DNA of 64,000 bases from contig CAKZUQ010000008.1 in the NCBI GenBank assembly GCA_937923325.1, positions 1 to 64,000 on the forward strand, read 5' to 3'. Positions 47,121 to 57,375 of the stretch are shown one piece after another (the first letter of the stretch is position 1; each line of letters begins with the position of its first letter). The translations under genes were made by a program, and so were the position numbers. The stretch is from an uncultured Bacteriovoracaceae bacterium (lineage in GTDB: Bacteria; Bdellovibrionota; Bacteriovoracia; Bacteriovoracales; Bacteriovoracaceae). Below the pieces are notes generated by a model. That model saw only the letters and a program-made list of their open reading frames with translations, was not told where the DNA came from and made no database searches.

Positions 47121-48363
47121 AAGATACTACCCCTTCTTTAATAGTCATTGATGGCCACCCAATTAAGCTTCTTCCTACAAAGGGAGTATTCATACTTTTT
47201 GAATAGATTGATTTTTCATCGACTTTTAAAACACTTTCATCATCAATCAAAGTTATATCGGCTCTTTTTCCAACCTTAATTTCTCCACCATCCAAATGAA
47301 ATAACTCACAAGGCTTAGAGCTCATCGTTTTAACCAGGTGCTTAAGATCACAACGTCCCTCTTTAACAAAATATGAATATAAGAGCGGAAATGCTGTCTC
47401 AAGGCCAATCACACCAAAAGGTGCTTCTTCTAGACTTTGATTTTTCTCTTCTATACTGTGAGGAGCATGATCAGTGGAAACTATATCTATAACACCATTT
47501 AAAAAAGCTTCTTGTAAGGCAAACATATCGTCTTTAGATCTTAAAGGAGGGTTCATTTTAAAGTTAGAATCTTTTATATCTTCATCACAAAGAAACAAGT
47601 GATGAGGAGTAACCTCACATGTTACATTCAGACCTCTTTTTTTTGCTGATTCGACTAATTCTAAAGACTTTCGACTGCTTACGTGCAAAACATGGTAGTG
47701 TCCTCCATGTTTTTCTAATAGAGAAATATCTCTTTCAATCATTTTCCATTCTGATGAAGAAGGGATCCCCTTAAGCTCATTTTCTTTTGCATACTTCCCA
47801 TCATGGATACTTGCTCCATTTGATATTTCATTAACTTCACAGTGTTGAAGTACAGACAGTTTATACTTCGCCGCATTTGCAAAGACTAAGTCCATCATTT
47901 CGTCTGATTGCACACCGATTCCATCATCTGTCACAGCAAAGATCTCTTTAGTTTTATACTCTTTAAAGTTACATAACTCTTTGCCTTCTAAAGACTTAGT
48001 CATAGCTGGAACAATGTGAACATCAACTTTAGATGAAGCTTTTATTCTTTCTCTTACTCTATTAATCATTTCTATAGAATCAATCGTAGGCCTCGTATTA
48101 GGCATAATTGCAACTTGAGTAAATCCTCCAGCAAGAGCTGCATTTGATCCAGATTCAATAGTTTCTTTATACTCAAAACCAGGCTCCCTAAAGTGAACTT
48201 GCATATCCACCATACCAGGGATTGCTTTAAGGCCAGAACCTTCAACAATATTCTTTGAAGAAGAAGAAAGCTTAGGCCCTATCTCAATTATAATTCCATT
48301 TTCGATGATGATATCAACACCTTCACCATCTAAATCTACATTTCTAATAAATAAATCACTCAA
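47110..48363 (-). CDS. pyrC: Dihydroorotase, class I
   Basis: A 417-residue zinc amidohydrolase that cyclises carbamoyl-aspartate to dihydroorotate. It carries the metal motif MVDMQVHFREPGFEYKE, LQHCEVNEIS, and DIVSTDHAPHSIEEK with the catalytic Asp. It starts at TTG inside the end of pyrB (8-base overlap). The order pyrB-pyrC is common in bacteria that form an ATCase-DHOase complex; whether this PyrC is active alone is not visible from sequence, but all metal ligands are present. Confidence 0.95.
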   Translation of the reverse strand: MSDLFIRNVDLDGEGVDIIIENGIIIEIGPKLSSSSKNIVEGSGLKAIPGMVDMQVHFREPGFEYKETIESGSNAALAGGFTQVAIMPNTRPTIDSIEMINRVRERIKASSKVDVHIVPAMTKSLEGKELCNFKEYKTKEIFAVTDDGIGVQSDEMMDLVFANAAKYKLSVLQHCEVNEISNGASIHDGKYAKENELKGIPSSSEWKMIERDISLLEKHGGHYHVLHVSSRKSLELVESAKKRGLNVTCEVTPHHLFLCDEDIKDSNFKMNPPLRSKDDMFALQEAFLNGVIDIVSTDHAPHSIEEKNQSLEEAPFGVIGLETAFPLLYSYFVKEGRCDLKHLVKTMSSKPCELFHLDGGEIKVGKRADITLIDDESVLKVDEKSIYSKSMNTPFVGRSLIGWPSMTIKEGVVSYER

Positions 48364-49255
48364 AATTGTCTCCTAAAATACTATCTATTATTGCCATTCT
48401 CATTGGTATTGAATTCTTAACTTGCTCTAAAATTTTGATTTTTGGATTTGTCATTACCTCATTGGAGATTTCGACCCCTCTATTAACTGGACCTGGATGT
48501 AAGACAATAGCGTTATCTTTTAGTAACTCTAATCTTTGATCAGTTAGGCCATACAGCTTAAGATAATTAGACTTATCAATCGTAATATTTTTATGTCTTT
48601 CAAATTGGATACGTAAGAAAATAACAACATCAGCACGTGTTAAACACTCATCGATTTCAACATACTCTAAGCTATTATAACTCTGATTAAAAAACTTAGG
48701 AGAACAAAGAATGACTTCATTACCAAGTGTCTTATGCAATTTAATGTTAGAGCTTGCAACTCTGGAGTGTTCAATATCTCCCACAATGGCGATAGTTAGA
48801 TTATGAATAGAGTTGAGTTCTTTTTGAATTGTGTATAGATCAAGTAATGCTTGAGTTGGATGAGATATAATACCAGAACCTGCATTTATTAAAGATAGGT
48901 CTAGATCTCTATGGTTATTAAGAAGCTGATCATCAGAAGTTCTAACTATTAAGGCATCAGCTCCCATTGCCTCAATAGTTTCAGCGGTGTCCCTGAAACT
49001 TTCTCCTTTTTCAAAGGAAGAGTGTTTAACATCTAACTCCAAGATGTTAATGCCAAGTCTCTTGCAAGCGGCTTGGAAACTCAGGTTAGTTCTAGTACTT
49101 GCTTCCATAAAAAGAAAAGCTATAAACTTATCTTTATACTTGGAAAATTGATTTGGATTTTTGGCAAAAAAAATGGCCTTCAAAAGAAGGCCATTTATCA
49201 TATAAGAATTTTTTATATCATTGATTTCAATAAAATGAGATTTTTGTTGTTTCAT
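48356..49255 (-). CDS. pyrB: Aspartate carbamoyltransferase catalytic subunit
   Basis: A 299-residue ATCase catalytic chain joining carbamoyl phosphate and aspartate. Motifs are FMEASTRTNLSFQ (carbamoyl phosphate), SHPTQALLDLYT and HPGPVNRGVEIS. No pyrI regulatory gene is nearby. The N-terminal part encodes a GC-rich hairpin plus U tract (49166-49196) in frame, codons 20-30. The amino-acid alignment runs straight through it, so this region is genuine PyrB. The ATG has only a weak ribosome site (CGGTAAAT). It heads the seven-gene pyr operon and is divergent from purB. Confidence 0.96.
   Translation of the reverse strand: MKQQKSHFIEINDIKNSYMINGLLLKAIFFAKNPNQFSKYKDKFIAFLFMEASTRTNLSFQAACKRLGINILELDVKHSSFEKGESFRDTAETIEAMGADALIVRTSDDQLLNNHRDLDLSLINAGSGIISHPTQALLDLYTIQKELNSIHNLTIAIVGDIEHSRVASSNIKLHKTLGNEVILCSPKFFNQSYNSLEYVEIDECLTRADVVIFLRIQFERHKNITIDKSNYLKLYGLTDQRLELLKDNAIVLHPGPVNRGVEISNEVMTNPKIKILEQVKNSIPMRMAIIDSILGDNFE
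49166..49196 (-). terminator. Intrinsic terminator/attenuator hairpin inside the pyrB coding region
   Basis: On the transcribed strand AAATGGCCTTC, loop TTTT, then GAAGGCCATTT form a perfect 11-bp stem, and the last three Ts of the stem run on into a total of eight Ts. It begins 60 bases after the pyrB ATG. The T tract is only on the pyr-operon strand. I infer a translation-coupled attenuator resembling E. coli pyrBI, with pyrB itself serving as leader. Confidence 0.8.
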
Positions 49256-49272
49256 ATTTACCGTTTTTTCTT

Positions 49273-49302
49273 AATATAATAAAAATGAAATAACTCTGAC
49301 AA
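49273..49302 (-). promoter_or_regulatory. Candidate pyr operon promoter
   Basis: TTGTCA (49297-49302) and TATATT (49273-49278), each 5 of 6 to consensus, are separated by 18 bases. The predicted start of transcription lies only about 10-12 bases before the pyrB ATG, leaving a very short leader. Confidence 0.6.
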
Positions 49303-49337
49303 GAAAATTATAAAATATTTTTTAATTAAAATGTTTG

Positions 49338-49366
49338 TTGACATGCTTACATGGAAGGCCTAACTT
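49338..49366 (+). promoter_or_regulatory. Candidate purB operon promoter
   Basis: A perfect -35 box TTGACA (49338-49343) is followed 17 bases later by a weak -10 TAACTT (49361-49366). The start would lie about 35 bases before the purB GTG. It shares the 150-base divergent region with the pyr promoter. Confidence 0.6.
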
Positions 49367-49405
49367 TAGTTAACGGGGAAACAATTTTTCAACAAAAGGA
49401 AAAAA

Positions 49406-50707
49406 GTGATTTCAAGATATAACATCTCCGTTATCTCAGACCTTTGGTCTAACCAAGCAAGGTTCAACTACTTTCTGAAAGTTGAAAAATCTTTATGCAA
49501 ATCTTTAGAACACTTTAACAAAATCCCATCAGGAGTCTATAAGTCATTAGAAACTGTTACGATCAATGAAGTTCGTATTGAAGAAATAGAAAAAGAAGTA
49601 AGGCATGATGTTATAGCTTTCTGTACTTCAATTACAGATCAAATGCCACAAGAGTTCAAAGCATACTTTCACTATGGAGTAACATCATCAGACATAATAG
49701 ATACCGCACTTATGCTTCAAATGAAATCTTCCACTGTTCTAATTAAAGATATGTTAACAAGTGTAATCAAAAGCCTAGATGAACAGATTAACAAAACAAA
49801 TAGAATGATTTGCGTCGGTCGCTCCCATGGTATATATGCAGAACCAATGATATTTGCACAAAAATGGCTTGGTCACCTAGCCGAATTTGCAAGACGTTAT
49901 AATGAGCTTAATGCATTTGAATTTACAGCTCAATTTTCTGGCGCTGTTGGAAACTATAGTGTTTTATCTCCAGAGATAGAAGAGTATGCAGCAAATCAAC
50001 TAGGCTTAGGTGTTGAGGACGTAACAACTCAAGTCATTCCTAGAGACAGAATAACTAGTCTCGTTTCTATTTTTGTAAACCTTGGAAGTGCAATTGAAAG
50101 AATTGCCATTGAACTAAGGCACTTGCAGCACTCTGACGTAGATGAGGTCCATGAAGGTTTTTCTAAAAAACAAAAAGGCTCATCTACAATGCCCCATAAA
50201 AAAAATCCAATTAGTTCTGAGAATATAACAGGACTTGCAAGAATGCTTAGAAGCTATCAGCAAGTAGCGAATGATAATGCACAACTGTGGCACGAAAGAG
50301 ATATTTCACATTCAAGTGCAGAAAGGATGTATCTTCCGGATATGTTTGGTATCGCTCTCTATGCACTTGATCGACTTAACACAACAATACAAAACCTAAC
50401 GTACAATAAAGAAAACATACATAAAAAGATTATTGAAAATCCAAAAGTCTTTTCAAGTATTATTCTACACAAGCTCATAGATCACACATCTCTATCGCGG
50501 GAAGAACTTTACACAATAGTACAGGAAGCTTCATTTAATAATAAAGACCTAAGATCCTTACTAGATAGCATTCAAAATCAGGTAGCGACACACACAGATC
50601 AAGTGTTTAAATTACCAACACTTGATGAATTGACTACTCACTACTCTATACAATTTGAGAAAGTTTATGCACGCATACAAAAAAAGCACTCACACTTTTT
50701 TTGTTAA
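49406..50707 (+). CDS. purB: Adenylosuccinate lyase
   Basis: A 433-residue fumarase/aspartase superfamily enzyme that cleaves SAICAR to AICAR and adenylosuccinate to AMP. Its signature SSTMPHKKNPISSENITG is complete, with the catalytic Ser in the flexible loop. HYGVTSSDIIDTAL and GRSHGIYAEP hold the catalytic His regions. It starts at GTG with AAAAGGA five bases upstream. The purA gene follows after 18 bases. No other inosinate-synthesis gene is in the window, so here it acts at least in AMP formation. Confidence 0.96.
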   Translation: MISRYNISVISDLWSNQARFNYFLKVEKSLCKSLEHFNKIPSGVYKSLETVTINEVRIEEIEKEVRHDVIAFCTSITDQMPQEFKAYFHYGVTSSDIIDTALMLQMKSSTVLIKDMLTSVIKSLDEQINKTNRMICVGRSHGIYAEPMIFAQKWLGHLAEFARRYNELNAFEFTAQFSGAVGNYSVLSPEIEEYAANQLGLGVEDVTTQVIPRDRITSLVSIFVNLGSAIERIAIELRHLQHSDVDEVHEGFSKKQKGSSTMPHKKNPISSENITGLARMLRSYQQVANDNAQLWHERDISHSSAERMYLPDMFGIALYALDRLNTTIQNLTYNKENIHKKIIENPKVFSSIILHKLIDHTSLSREELYTIVQEASFNNKDLRSLLDSIQNQVATHTDQVFKLPTLDELTTHYSIQFEKVYARIQKKHSHFFC

Positions 50708-52006
<1,299 letters not shown>

Positions 52007-52018
52007 AAAGGAGATTAC

Positions 52019-53077
52019 ATGAGTTTACTATTTACACACGATGAAATTTTAAAAAGATCTAAAGCTTTAACTTTTAATGATGTACTTCTTATGCCAAGGC
52101 ATTCTGAGATGGATTCGAGACATACACCAAAGCTGCAATCAAAACTATCTAAAAACATAACACTAGACTCACCTATAATAGCATCAAATATGGATACAAT
52201 CACAGAAGCTGAAATGGTAATGGCCATGTCAGAGATTGGTGCAACTGGTATCCTTCATCGTTTTATAGATATTGGACAACAAGTTGAACAGGTAAAAAGA
52301 GTTAAATCATTCTTATTAGAAAGAAGTTTAAAATCACCAATTTGTGCCAGCATAGGAGTGAAAGAAGGTGGTTTAAAAAGAGCGCAGGCCTTAGTGAAAG
52401 CCGGAGTAGACTTACTTACTATCGATATAGCTCATGGAGACAGTGTCATGATGATAGACACTCTTTCAATAATAAAAAGGGAGTTTCCACATATTGATGT
52501 CATCGCTGGAAATACTGCCTCTTATGATGGAGTAAAAAGATTAGTGGAAGCTGGAGCAGATGCTATAAAGGTTGGTATTGGACCTGGATCAATGTGTACT
52601 ACGAGGCTCATAACAGGATGTGGAGTTCCTCAACTGACAGCAATAGCATTTGCATATGAAGCTCTCAAAGGGACAGGCATTCCATTAATTGCAGATGGAG
52701 GAATCAAACATTCAGGAGATATGGTAAAAGCTTTTGCAGCTGGTGCAGATACAGTAATGGTTGGTTCTCTACTATCAGGAACAATAGAAACTCCAGGAGA
52801 AGTCAAAAATGGAAAAAAACTATATAGAGGAATGGCATCAAAATCAGCTCAAGTTTCATGGAGAGGTGGTGTATCTGAAGGACTAGCACCCGAAGGGGAA
52901 GCAACTCAAGTAAATTGTAAAGGAACTGTAAAGCAAGTTATAAGTGAAATAACAGGTGGTATAAAGTCAGGAATGACCTACTTAAATGCACCACAAATTG
53001 AAGATATTAGAAGAAATGCACAGTTTATGGAAATGACAGCATCTGGCTTTTCTGAATCCAGACCACACGGTTTATAG
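52019..53077 (+). CDS. CBS-less IMP dehydrogenase/GMP reductase family enzyme, probably GMP reductase
   Basis: A 352-residue TIM-barrel purine oxidoreductase with the catalytic loop [11 protein letters not shown] and NMDTIT near the N-terminus. It lacks the pair of CBS domains inserted in most IMP dehydrogenases. The IMPDH flap Arg-Tyr (GRVAYKG in E. coli) reads TQVNCKG, so the Arg that acts as base in water activation is missing. Both traits favour GMP reductase, which turns GMP to IMP with NADPH. The remaining C-terminus (FSESRPHG) is IMPDH-like, so a divergent IMPDH remains the alternative. It sits last in the purB-purA operon. Confidence 0.8.
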   Translation: MSLLFTHDEILKRSKALTFNDVLLMPRHSEMDSRHTPKLQSKLSKNITLDSPIIASNMDTITEAEMVMAMSEIGATGILHRFIDIGQQVEQVKRVKSFLLERSLKSPICASIGVKEGGLKRAQALVKAGVDLLTIDIAHGDSVMMIDTLSIIKREFPHIDVIAGNTASYDGVKRLVEAGADAIKVGIGPGSMCTTRLITGCGVPQLTAIAFAYEALKGTGIPLIADGGIKHSGDMVKAFAAGADTVMVGSLLSGTIETPGEVKNGKKLYRGMASKSAQVSWRGGVSEGLAPEGEATQVNCKGTVKQVISEITGGIKSGMTYLNAPQIEDIRRNAQFMEMTASGFSESRPHGL

Positions 53078-53083
53078 AAAGTA

Positions 53084-53110
53084 GAAGCCTAGTCGAAAGA
53101 CTAGGCTTTC
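53084..53110. terminator. Bidirectional terminator after the purine operon
   Basis: AGCCTAGTC and GACTAGGCT pair over 9 bp (plus flanking A-T and G-T pairs) around a GAAA tetraloop. It lies between the convergent GMP-reductase-like and nitroreductase genes. T tracts are short on both sides. Confidence 0.7.
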
Positions 53111-53118
53111 TCTAATAT

Positions 53119-53751
53119 TTAATCTAAAAATTCAACAACATCATTTAATGGAAAGCGAACCTTCGGAGCGCTTGCATACTTATCTGAACTAGCTCTATAT
53201 CCTATAGGACAAGCAACAGCAGTCATAAGCCCTTTACTTGAAAGACCTAAAACCTCATCATACTTTGAAGCAATAATACCCTCCATAGGACAAGCATCTA
53301 TCTTCATTAGTGCACAAGTAGTCATTAAGCCACCAAGTGCAATATAAATTTGATTTTTCATCCAAACTCTTTTTTGTTCATCAGACTTTGAAGATAAGAA
53401 GCCTTTCATCATTTGAGAATAGCCTTCAAGATCAGCTATGTCTTGACCTCTAGTTTCAGCAGTATCATTAATGAAAGCATCAATATGTGATTCATTGAAT
53501 TCTGTAGGCAAACAGAAAATAATATGGTGAGAACAGTCTGTAACTTGCTTTTGATTCCAACTATGAGGAAGTAAAGAATCTTTTATTTCTTGATTACTTA
53601 CAATTAAGAATTTCCAAGGTTGTAGGCCAAAAGAGCTTGGAGTTAACCTTAAGCTCTCAGCAATAGTATTAATATCCTCAGAAGAGATCCTCTTAGTTTT
53701 GTCAAATTCTTTAGTAGCATAGCGCCAATTTAATGATTCAATGATATTCAT
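53119..53751 (-). CDS. Nitroreductase family NAD(P)H oxidoreductase
   Basis: A 210-residue FMN enzyme of the nitroreductase superfamily (NfsB-like). The N-terminus has LNWRYATKEFD (FMN-phosphate Arg), then RLTPSSFGLQPWKFLIV, HHIIFCLP, and the C-terminal region MEGIIASKYDEVLGL. Such enzymes reduce nitro groups, quinones or flavins. It is a single gene convergent with the purine operon. Confidence 0.92.
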   Translation of the reverse strand: MNIIESLNWRYATKEFDKTKRISSEDINTIAESLRLTPSSFGLQPWKFLIVSNQEIKDSLLPHSWNQKQVTDCSHHIIFCLPTEFNESHIDAFINDTAETRGQDIADLEGYSQMMKGFLSSKSDEQKRVWMKNQIYIALGGLMTTCALMKIDACPMEGIIASKYDEVLGLSSKGLMTAVACPIGYRASSDKYASAPKVRFPLNDVVEFLD

Positions 53752-53851
53752 GTGTACTCCTATATTTATACATTTGGCCCACTAGAATAATCGAGATATA
53801 GTATAAATTCAATAGAAGATACATTCATTTACAATAGATATCTAAGAAATC

Positions 53852-56494
53852 TTAAAGATTTTTTTGATTCAAGTAGTTAAGATAAAACTGATTAATATAA
53901 GAATGATATTCTTTAACTTTCTTAGAAGAAGATAATGTCTTAGAAAGCTTCTTATTAAATAATCTCTCTCTCTCATTCATATTTTGAATTTTTTCACTTT
54001 TATTGCTAAGTGTTAATTTAGAACTCTCTTTAGCAAAAGATTCGAACAGGCTTAACTGATCATTTAAAACCTCAATAGCTAAACTATCATCGACATGTAA
54101 TTTAAATAAAAAGAACTCAGAAAGTTCAATCATCAATGACTCTTGAAATTTTTCGTTAGACCAAATCTCATTATAATTGGATGTTTTTAAAACATTATCT
54201 AAAATACTAGCTTTTAAACTTCTTGATTTAACTGGTGAATATTTGTTTTCTAGTATTCTTTGTTCCGCAATAGATGCAATCGCTCTAGCAGAGTTTCCAT
54301 TATCTAAAATTAAATTGGCCATATAAGACCTAGTAGAGCGTGAAAACTCTGGAGCAACTATATTTATAGTTAATAGCATCAAAGAGGCTACAACAGTTGA
54401 AGAGACCCCCCACCAAAATTGATTAGTTCTTTTGCTTTGACTAAATAATCGTTTCTTTAAAACATGTGATCCTTGATAGTTTTTAAATTCAGCAAGATCG
54501 AACTCGACTTCATATTTATCTTTAATAAATGATTGGACCTCTAAAAGATTTGCATCAATAGACTTTTTTACCTCTTTCAGCTTATAGCTTACCTCTGACT
54601 TAGATTTATCGATTAGACCTTTAGCGATACTTTCTGATTCTTCAAGAAGATCTCTTTTAACTTGATTAAATTTTTCTAACTCAGAATTTTTATAAGAATC
54701 GAGTTCAATATTTAATTTTTCAAATTTATTATCTTTATCTATATTGAATTTTGTCTCAAGCTCTGTTCTCATCTCTTCAAACTCATATTCTAGAGACATT
54801 TTCCTTTCAATAAAGTCTTTTTCAATATCAATTAAAGAATTATGAGCGATAGTATGTTTTTCTTTGATTAAAACAAGATTTTGATTAAATTTCTCAAATT
54901 GCTTCACTGAATCTAATCTTTCAATCTCAAGCTGATTTTTTTTATTACTATAATCTAAGGACAAACGATGTAATTTACTTTCTAAATTTTTGTACTCTTC
55001 TTTTATTTTTTTTAAGTCTTGCTTTTTTGAAACGATATTATTTACAAGTGATAAGAACTTATTATTTTCTTTTTGAACTTTTTTAAGTTTGAGTTCTTCG
55101 TTTCTTAATTTATCTACAATTTTATTAAATTCAACAACAGATTTATCATGTGAGTCTATTACAGCTTTTAATTTAGAAGTCTTATCAACAACAAGTTTAT
55201 CAAGACCCCAAGCTTCCTCTTTAAGCTTTGAGTTAAAAGCCTCTGAAGCATTTTTCTCTATTTCTAATTCTTTTAAGTTTAATTGAAGAATTAAATTTGC
55301 TTCTTCAAGCTTAGAGTAGTCACATTCTTTTTTAGCAACAAGAGATTCTGTTTTACAAAGCTTTGCGTTAGCCTCATCAATTTCACTTATGACGTCTAAT
55401 AAAGATTTATCCATCTCAATTTTCTGTTCATGAAGTGTATTTAGTTCTATTTCTAGTGAATTTTGTAAAACTTCTAATTCTGAAACTTTTTTAGTTAATT
55501 TTGATTTTCTTTTACTTGCAAGCTCTACATCTTTTGATAGTTTTGAATATTCCAATTCACTTGACTCAATCCAACTTTTAAGCTCAACATTCTTATTCTC
55601 TATAGAGCAAAGCTCTATCATGGCATTTTTTTGTTCTTCTTGAATTTTTTTTAACTCAAATGTCTGATTTTCAACTTGAGATATTTTATCCTTAACAGAT
55701 AATTCAAGTTGAGCATCTTTATATATTAATTCTTCTACATTTGTAGATAAATCCTTAAGTCGACTCTCTTTTTTGGATATTGCGCGTAGTTTACTGTTTA
55801 GAGAGCATTGTTTTTCATTTATTGATTCTTCAAGCTCTGAGACCTTAGCTTTCTGTCGCTCGATTAGATTTGTATACTGATTTATTTTTTTCTTTTCTCT
55901 TGAGAGATCACGACTGAGTTGTTTTCTAATTTTTTTTATTCTTGAGACATTTGCATAAAGCTGTGTTTCTTTGCTCTCATTAACGACTATTTTTTCATTA
56001 AGAAAGTTAGTTTCTTTAATTAAAGAGAATAGCTCCTCTTCCTTTTGAATAACTTTATCATTAAGTTCAATGAAATCACTCTCTTTATGCTTTAATGCTT
56101 GAGACAGATAAAATTGCTTTTCGTTCTGTATTGTAGATTCATTCAATAAACTTAATTTAGACTCCTTAAGTTTAAGGATGTGATCTTCAAGCTTAGATTT
56201 CAATGATATCTTTTCATCAAGCTGAATGAGAGCGTCCTTTTCTTTTTCTTTAAAAGATTCTCTTCTAGATTTTATAAAGCTATCCAGTTCACTTAAAAGT
56301 TTGTTCTTTTTTTCAAAACAAATTCTTCGTTCAAATTCAAATTTTTTCTTTGCTTCATCAATTTTAGATTGCCAATAATCATACTTTTCTTGAAGTTTTA
56401 CTGTCTGATCCTTTAATTCAGACAGTTTGAATCTTTCTTCTGCGCTAATTATCTCAGCATTGATATCAAGATTTTTTTGTTGATTATTTTTCAT
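53852..56494 (-). CDS. 880-residue coiled-coil membrane protein of motor-like operon
   Basis: About 670 residues of almost uninterrupted heptad-rich charged helix (Lys/Glu with Leu/Ile spacing) are followed by one hydrophobic segment, FWWGVSSTVVASLMLLTINI, at about residues 690-710, and a 170-residue helical C-terminal domain that may be periplasmic. There is no signal peptide, so the coil should be cytoplasmic. I do not recognise the family. It begins 5 bases after the MotA/TolQ-like gene and is the third gene of the operon. Its coil could act as the cytoplasmic shaft or tail that ZorA carries as part of its own chain; this is inference. Confidence 0.75.
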   Translation of the reverse strand: MKNNQQKNLDINAEIISAEERFKLSELKDQTVKLQEKYDYWQSKIDEAKKKFEFERRICFEKKNKLLSELDSFIKSRRESFKEKEKDALIQLDEKISLKSKLEDHILKLKESKLSLLNESTIQNEKQFYLSQALKHKESDFIELNDKVIQKEEELFSLIKETNFLNEKIVVNESKETQLYANVSRIKKIRKQLSRDLSREKKKINQYTNLIERQKAKVSELEESINEKQCSLNSKLRAISKKESRLKDLSTNVEELIYKDAQLELSVKDKISQVENQTFELKKIQEEQKNAMIELCSIENKNVELKSWIESSELEYSKLSKDVELASKRKSKLTKKVSELEVLQNSLEIELNTLHEQKIEMDKSLLDVISEIDEANAKLCKTESLVAKKECDYSKLEEANLILQLNLKELEIEKNASEAFNSKLKEEAWGLDKLVVDKTSKLKAVIDSHDKSVVEFNKIVDKLRNEELKLKKVQKENNKFLSLVNNIVSKKQDLKKIKEEYKNLESKLHRLSLDYSNKKNQLEIERLDSVKQFEKFNQNLVLIKEKHTIAHNSLIDIEKDFIERKMSLEYEFEEMRTELETKFNIDKDNKFEKLNIELDSYKNSELEKFNQVKRDLLEESESIAKGLIDKSKSEVSYKLKEVKKSIDANLLEVQSFIKDKYEVEFDLAEFKNYQGSHVLKKRLFSQSKRTNQFWWGVSSTVVASLMLLTINIVAPEFSRSTRSYMANLILDNGNSARAIASIAEQRILENKYSPVKSRSLKASILDNVLKTSNYNEIWSNEKFQESLMIELSEFFLFKLHVDDSLAIEVLNDQLSLFESFAKESSKLTLSNKSEKIQNMNERERLFNKKLSKTLSSSKKVKEYHSYINQFYLNYLNQKNL

Positions 56495-56499
56495 ATTAA

Positions 56500-57375
56500 T
56501 TAGGCCACGTTAAGTTTTTTATCTTCATTGTTATCTGGAGTATCAAAAGAAGGAATCTCTGATTCATTCTTTTGTACAGCAGCACTAATTAATTTCAAAG
56601 TAGATACACATTTATCAACGGCCTTCACATACATAGACTCAACTTGAAAACTTGTATTGAGTACACTCATAACAATAGAAAGTATTATCCCGACTACAGA
56701 AGTAGTCATAGAGAATGTTATTCTATGTAAAAATTGATCCATAGCAGCTGTTGCAATTTTTGGATCAGAGAAGTCCATTCCTGCAAGTCCAGGTAAAGCG
56801 GCCATAATTCCGATAAATGTTCCAAAGATACCACATATAATAAATATACTCGGCATAATACTTAACATATTATTGATCCATGTATTTGAAATAAGACCAA
56901 ATGATTTTGAGAATGAGTCATTTCTTTCAAAAGAATTCACAGTTGTTTCTCTTAAGTATTCGTCATCACCAGGCTTAAAAAATTCAAGTCTATTATTAAT
57001 ATCTTCAATAAACTTTGAAGCACCTTTTTCGACTAAAAACAATCTATCACTCAATGACATAATCATATCAGGTTTTCTTCTTTTCATTGTTGATCTCAAT
57101 GTGAAGATTTCTTGAAAAGTTCTTTCCCATGTTTTTTTTGTATATGTCTGAAAAGAAGTTACAGGAATATTTGATTTTAAGTCTTTTTCCACACGTTTTT
57201 CAAATTCTTCTATCATCCATTGCTCTCTTCTAATTGTATAGAAAAGCACTAACCTTAATATAATCGCACAGCTAAACGCAATTAGCATAATTGGAATTAG
57301 TTTTCCATTTGCGAGCTCTATAATAAAATTAATCCCTTCGTGTGTAGCTTGTGCAACTTCCATAATTTTCTCCAA
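56500..57375 (-). CDS. MotA/TolQ/ExbB-type proton-channel protein
   Basis: A 291-residue membrane protein with three predicted helices (about 26-48, 171-197 and 221-241), a topology like TolQ/ExbB rather than four-helix MotA. The signature region is IFGTFIGIMAALPGL, then TFSMTTSVVGIILS with the channel-lining Thr/Ser, as in MotA/TolQ/ExbB proteins. A large cytoplasmic loop (about 50-165) lies between helices 1 and 2, with MSLSDRLFLVEKGASKFIED. It starts at the base after the stop of the MotB-like gene. It should form the stator channel with that protein. It lacks the long C-terminal coiled tail of ZorA. Confidence 0.85.
   Translation of the reverse strand: MEKIMEVAQATHEGINFIIELANGKLIPIMLIAFSCAIILRLVLFYTIRREQWMIEEFEKRVEKDLKSNIPVTSFQTYTKKTWERTFQEIFTLRSTMKRRKPDMIMSLSDRLFLVEKGASKFIEDINNRLEFFKPGDDEYLRETTVNSFERNDSFSKSFGLISNTWINNMLSIMPSIFIICGIFGTFIGIMAALPGLAGMDFSDPKIATAAMDQFLHRITFSMTTSVVGIILSIVMSVLNTSFQVESMYVKAVDKCVSTLKLISAAVQKNESEIPSFDTPDNNEDKKLNVA

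Noticed and set aside
52019..53077. Annotating the gene as guaB (IMP dehydrogenase) outright
   Set aside because: CBS domains and the catalytic Arg-Tyr dyad are absent, so GMP reductase is at least as likely.
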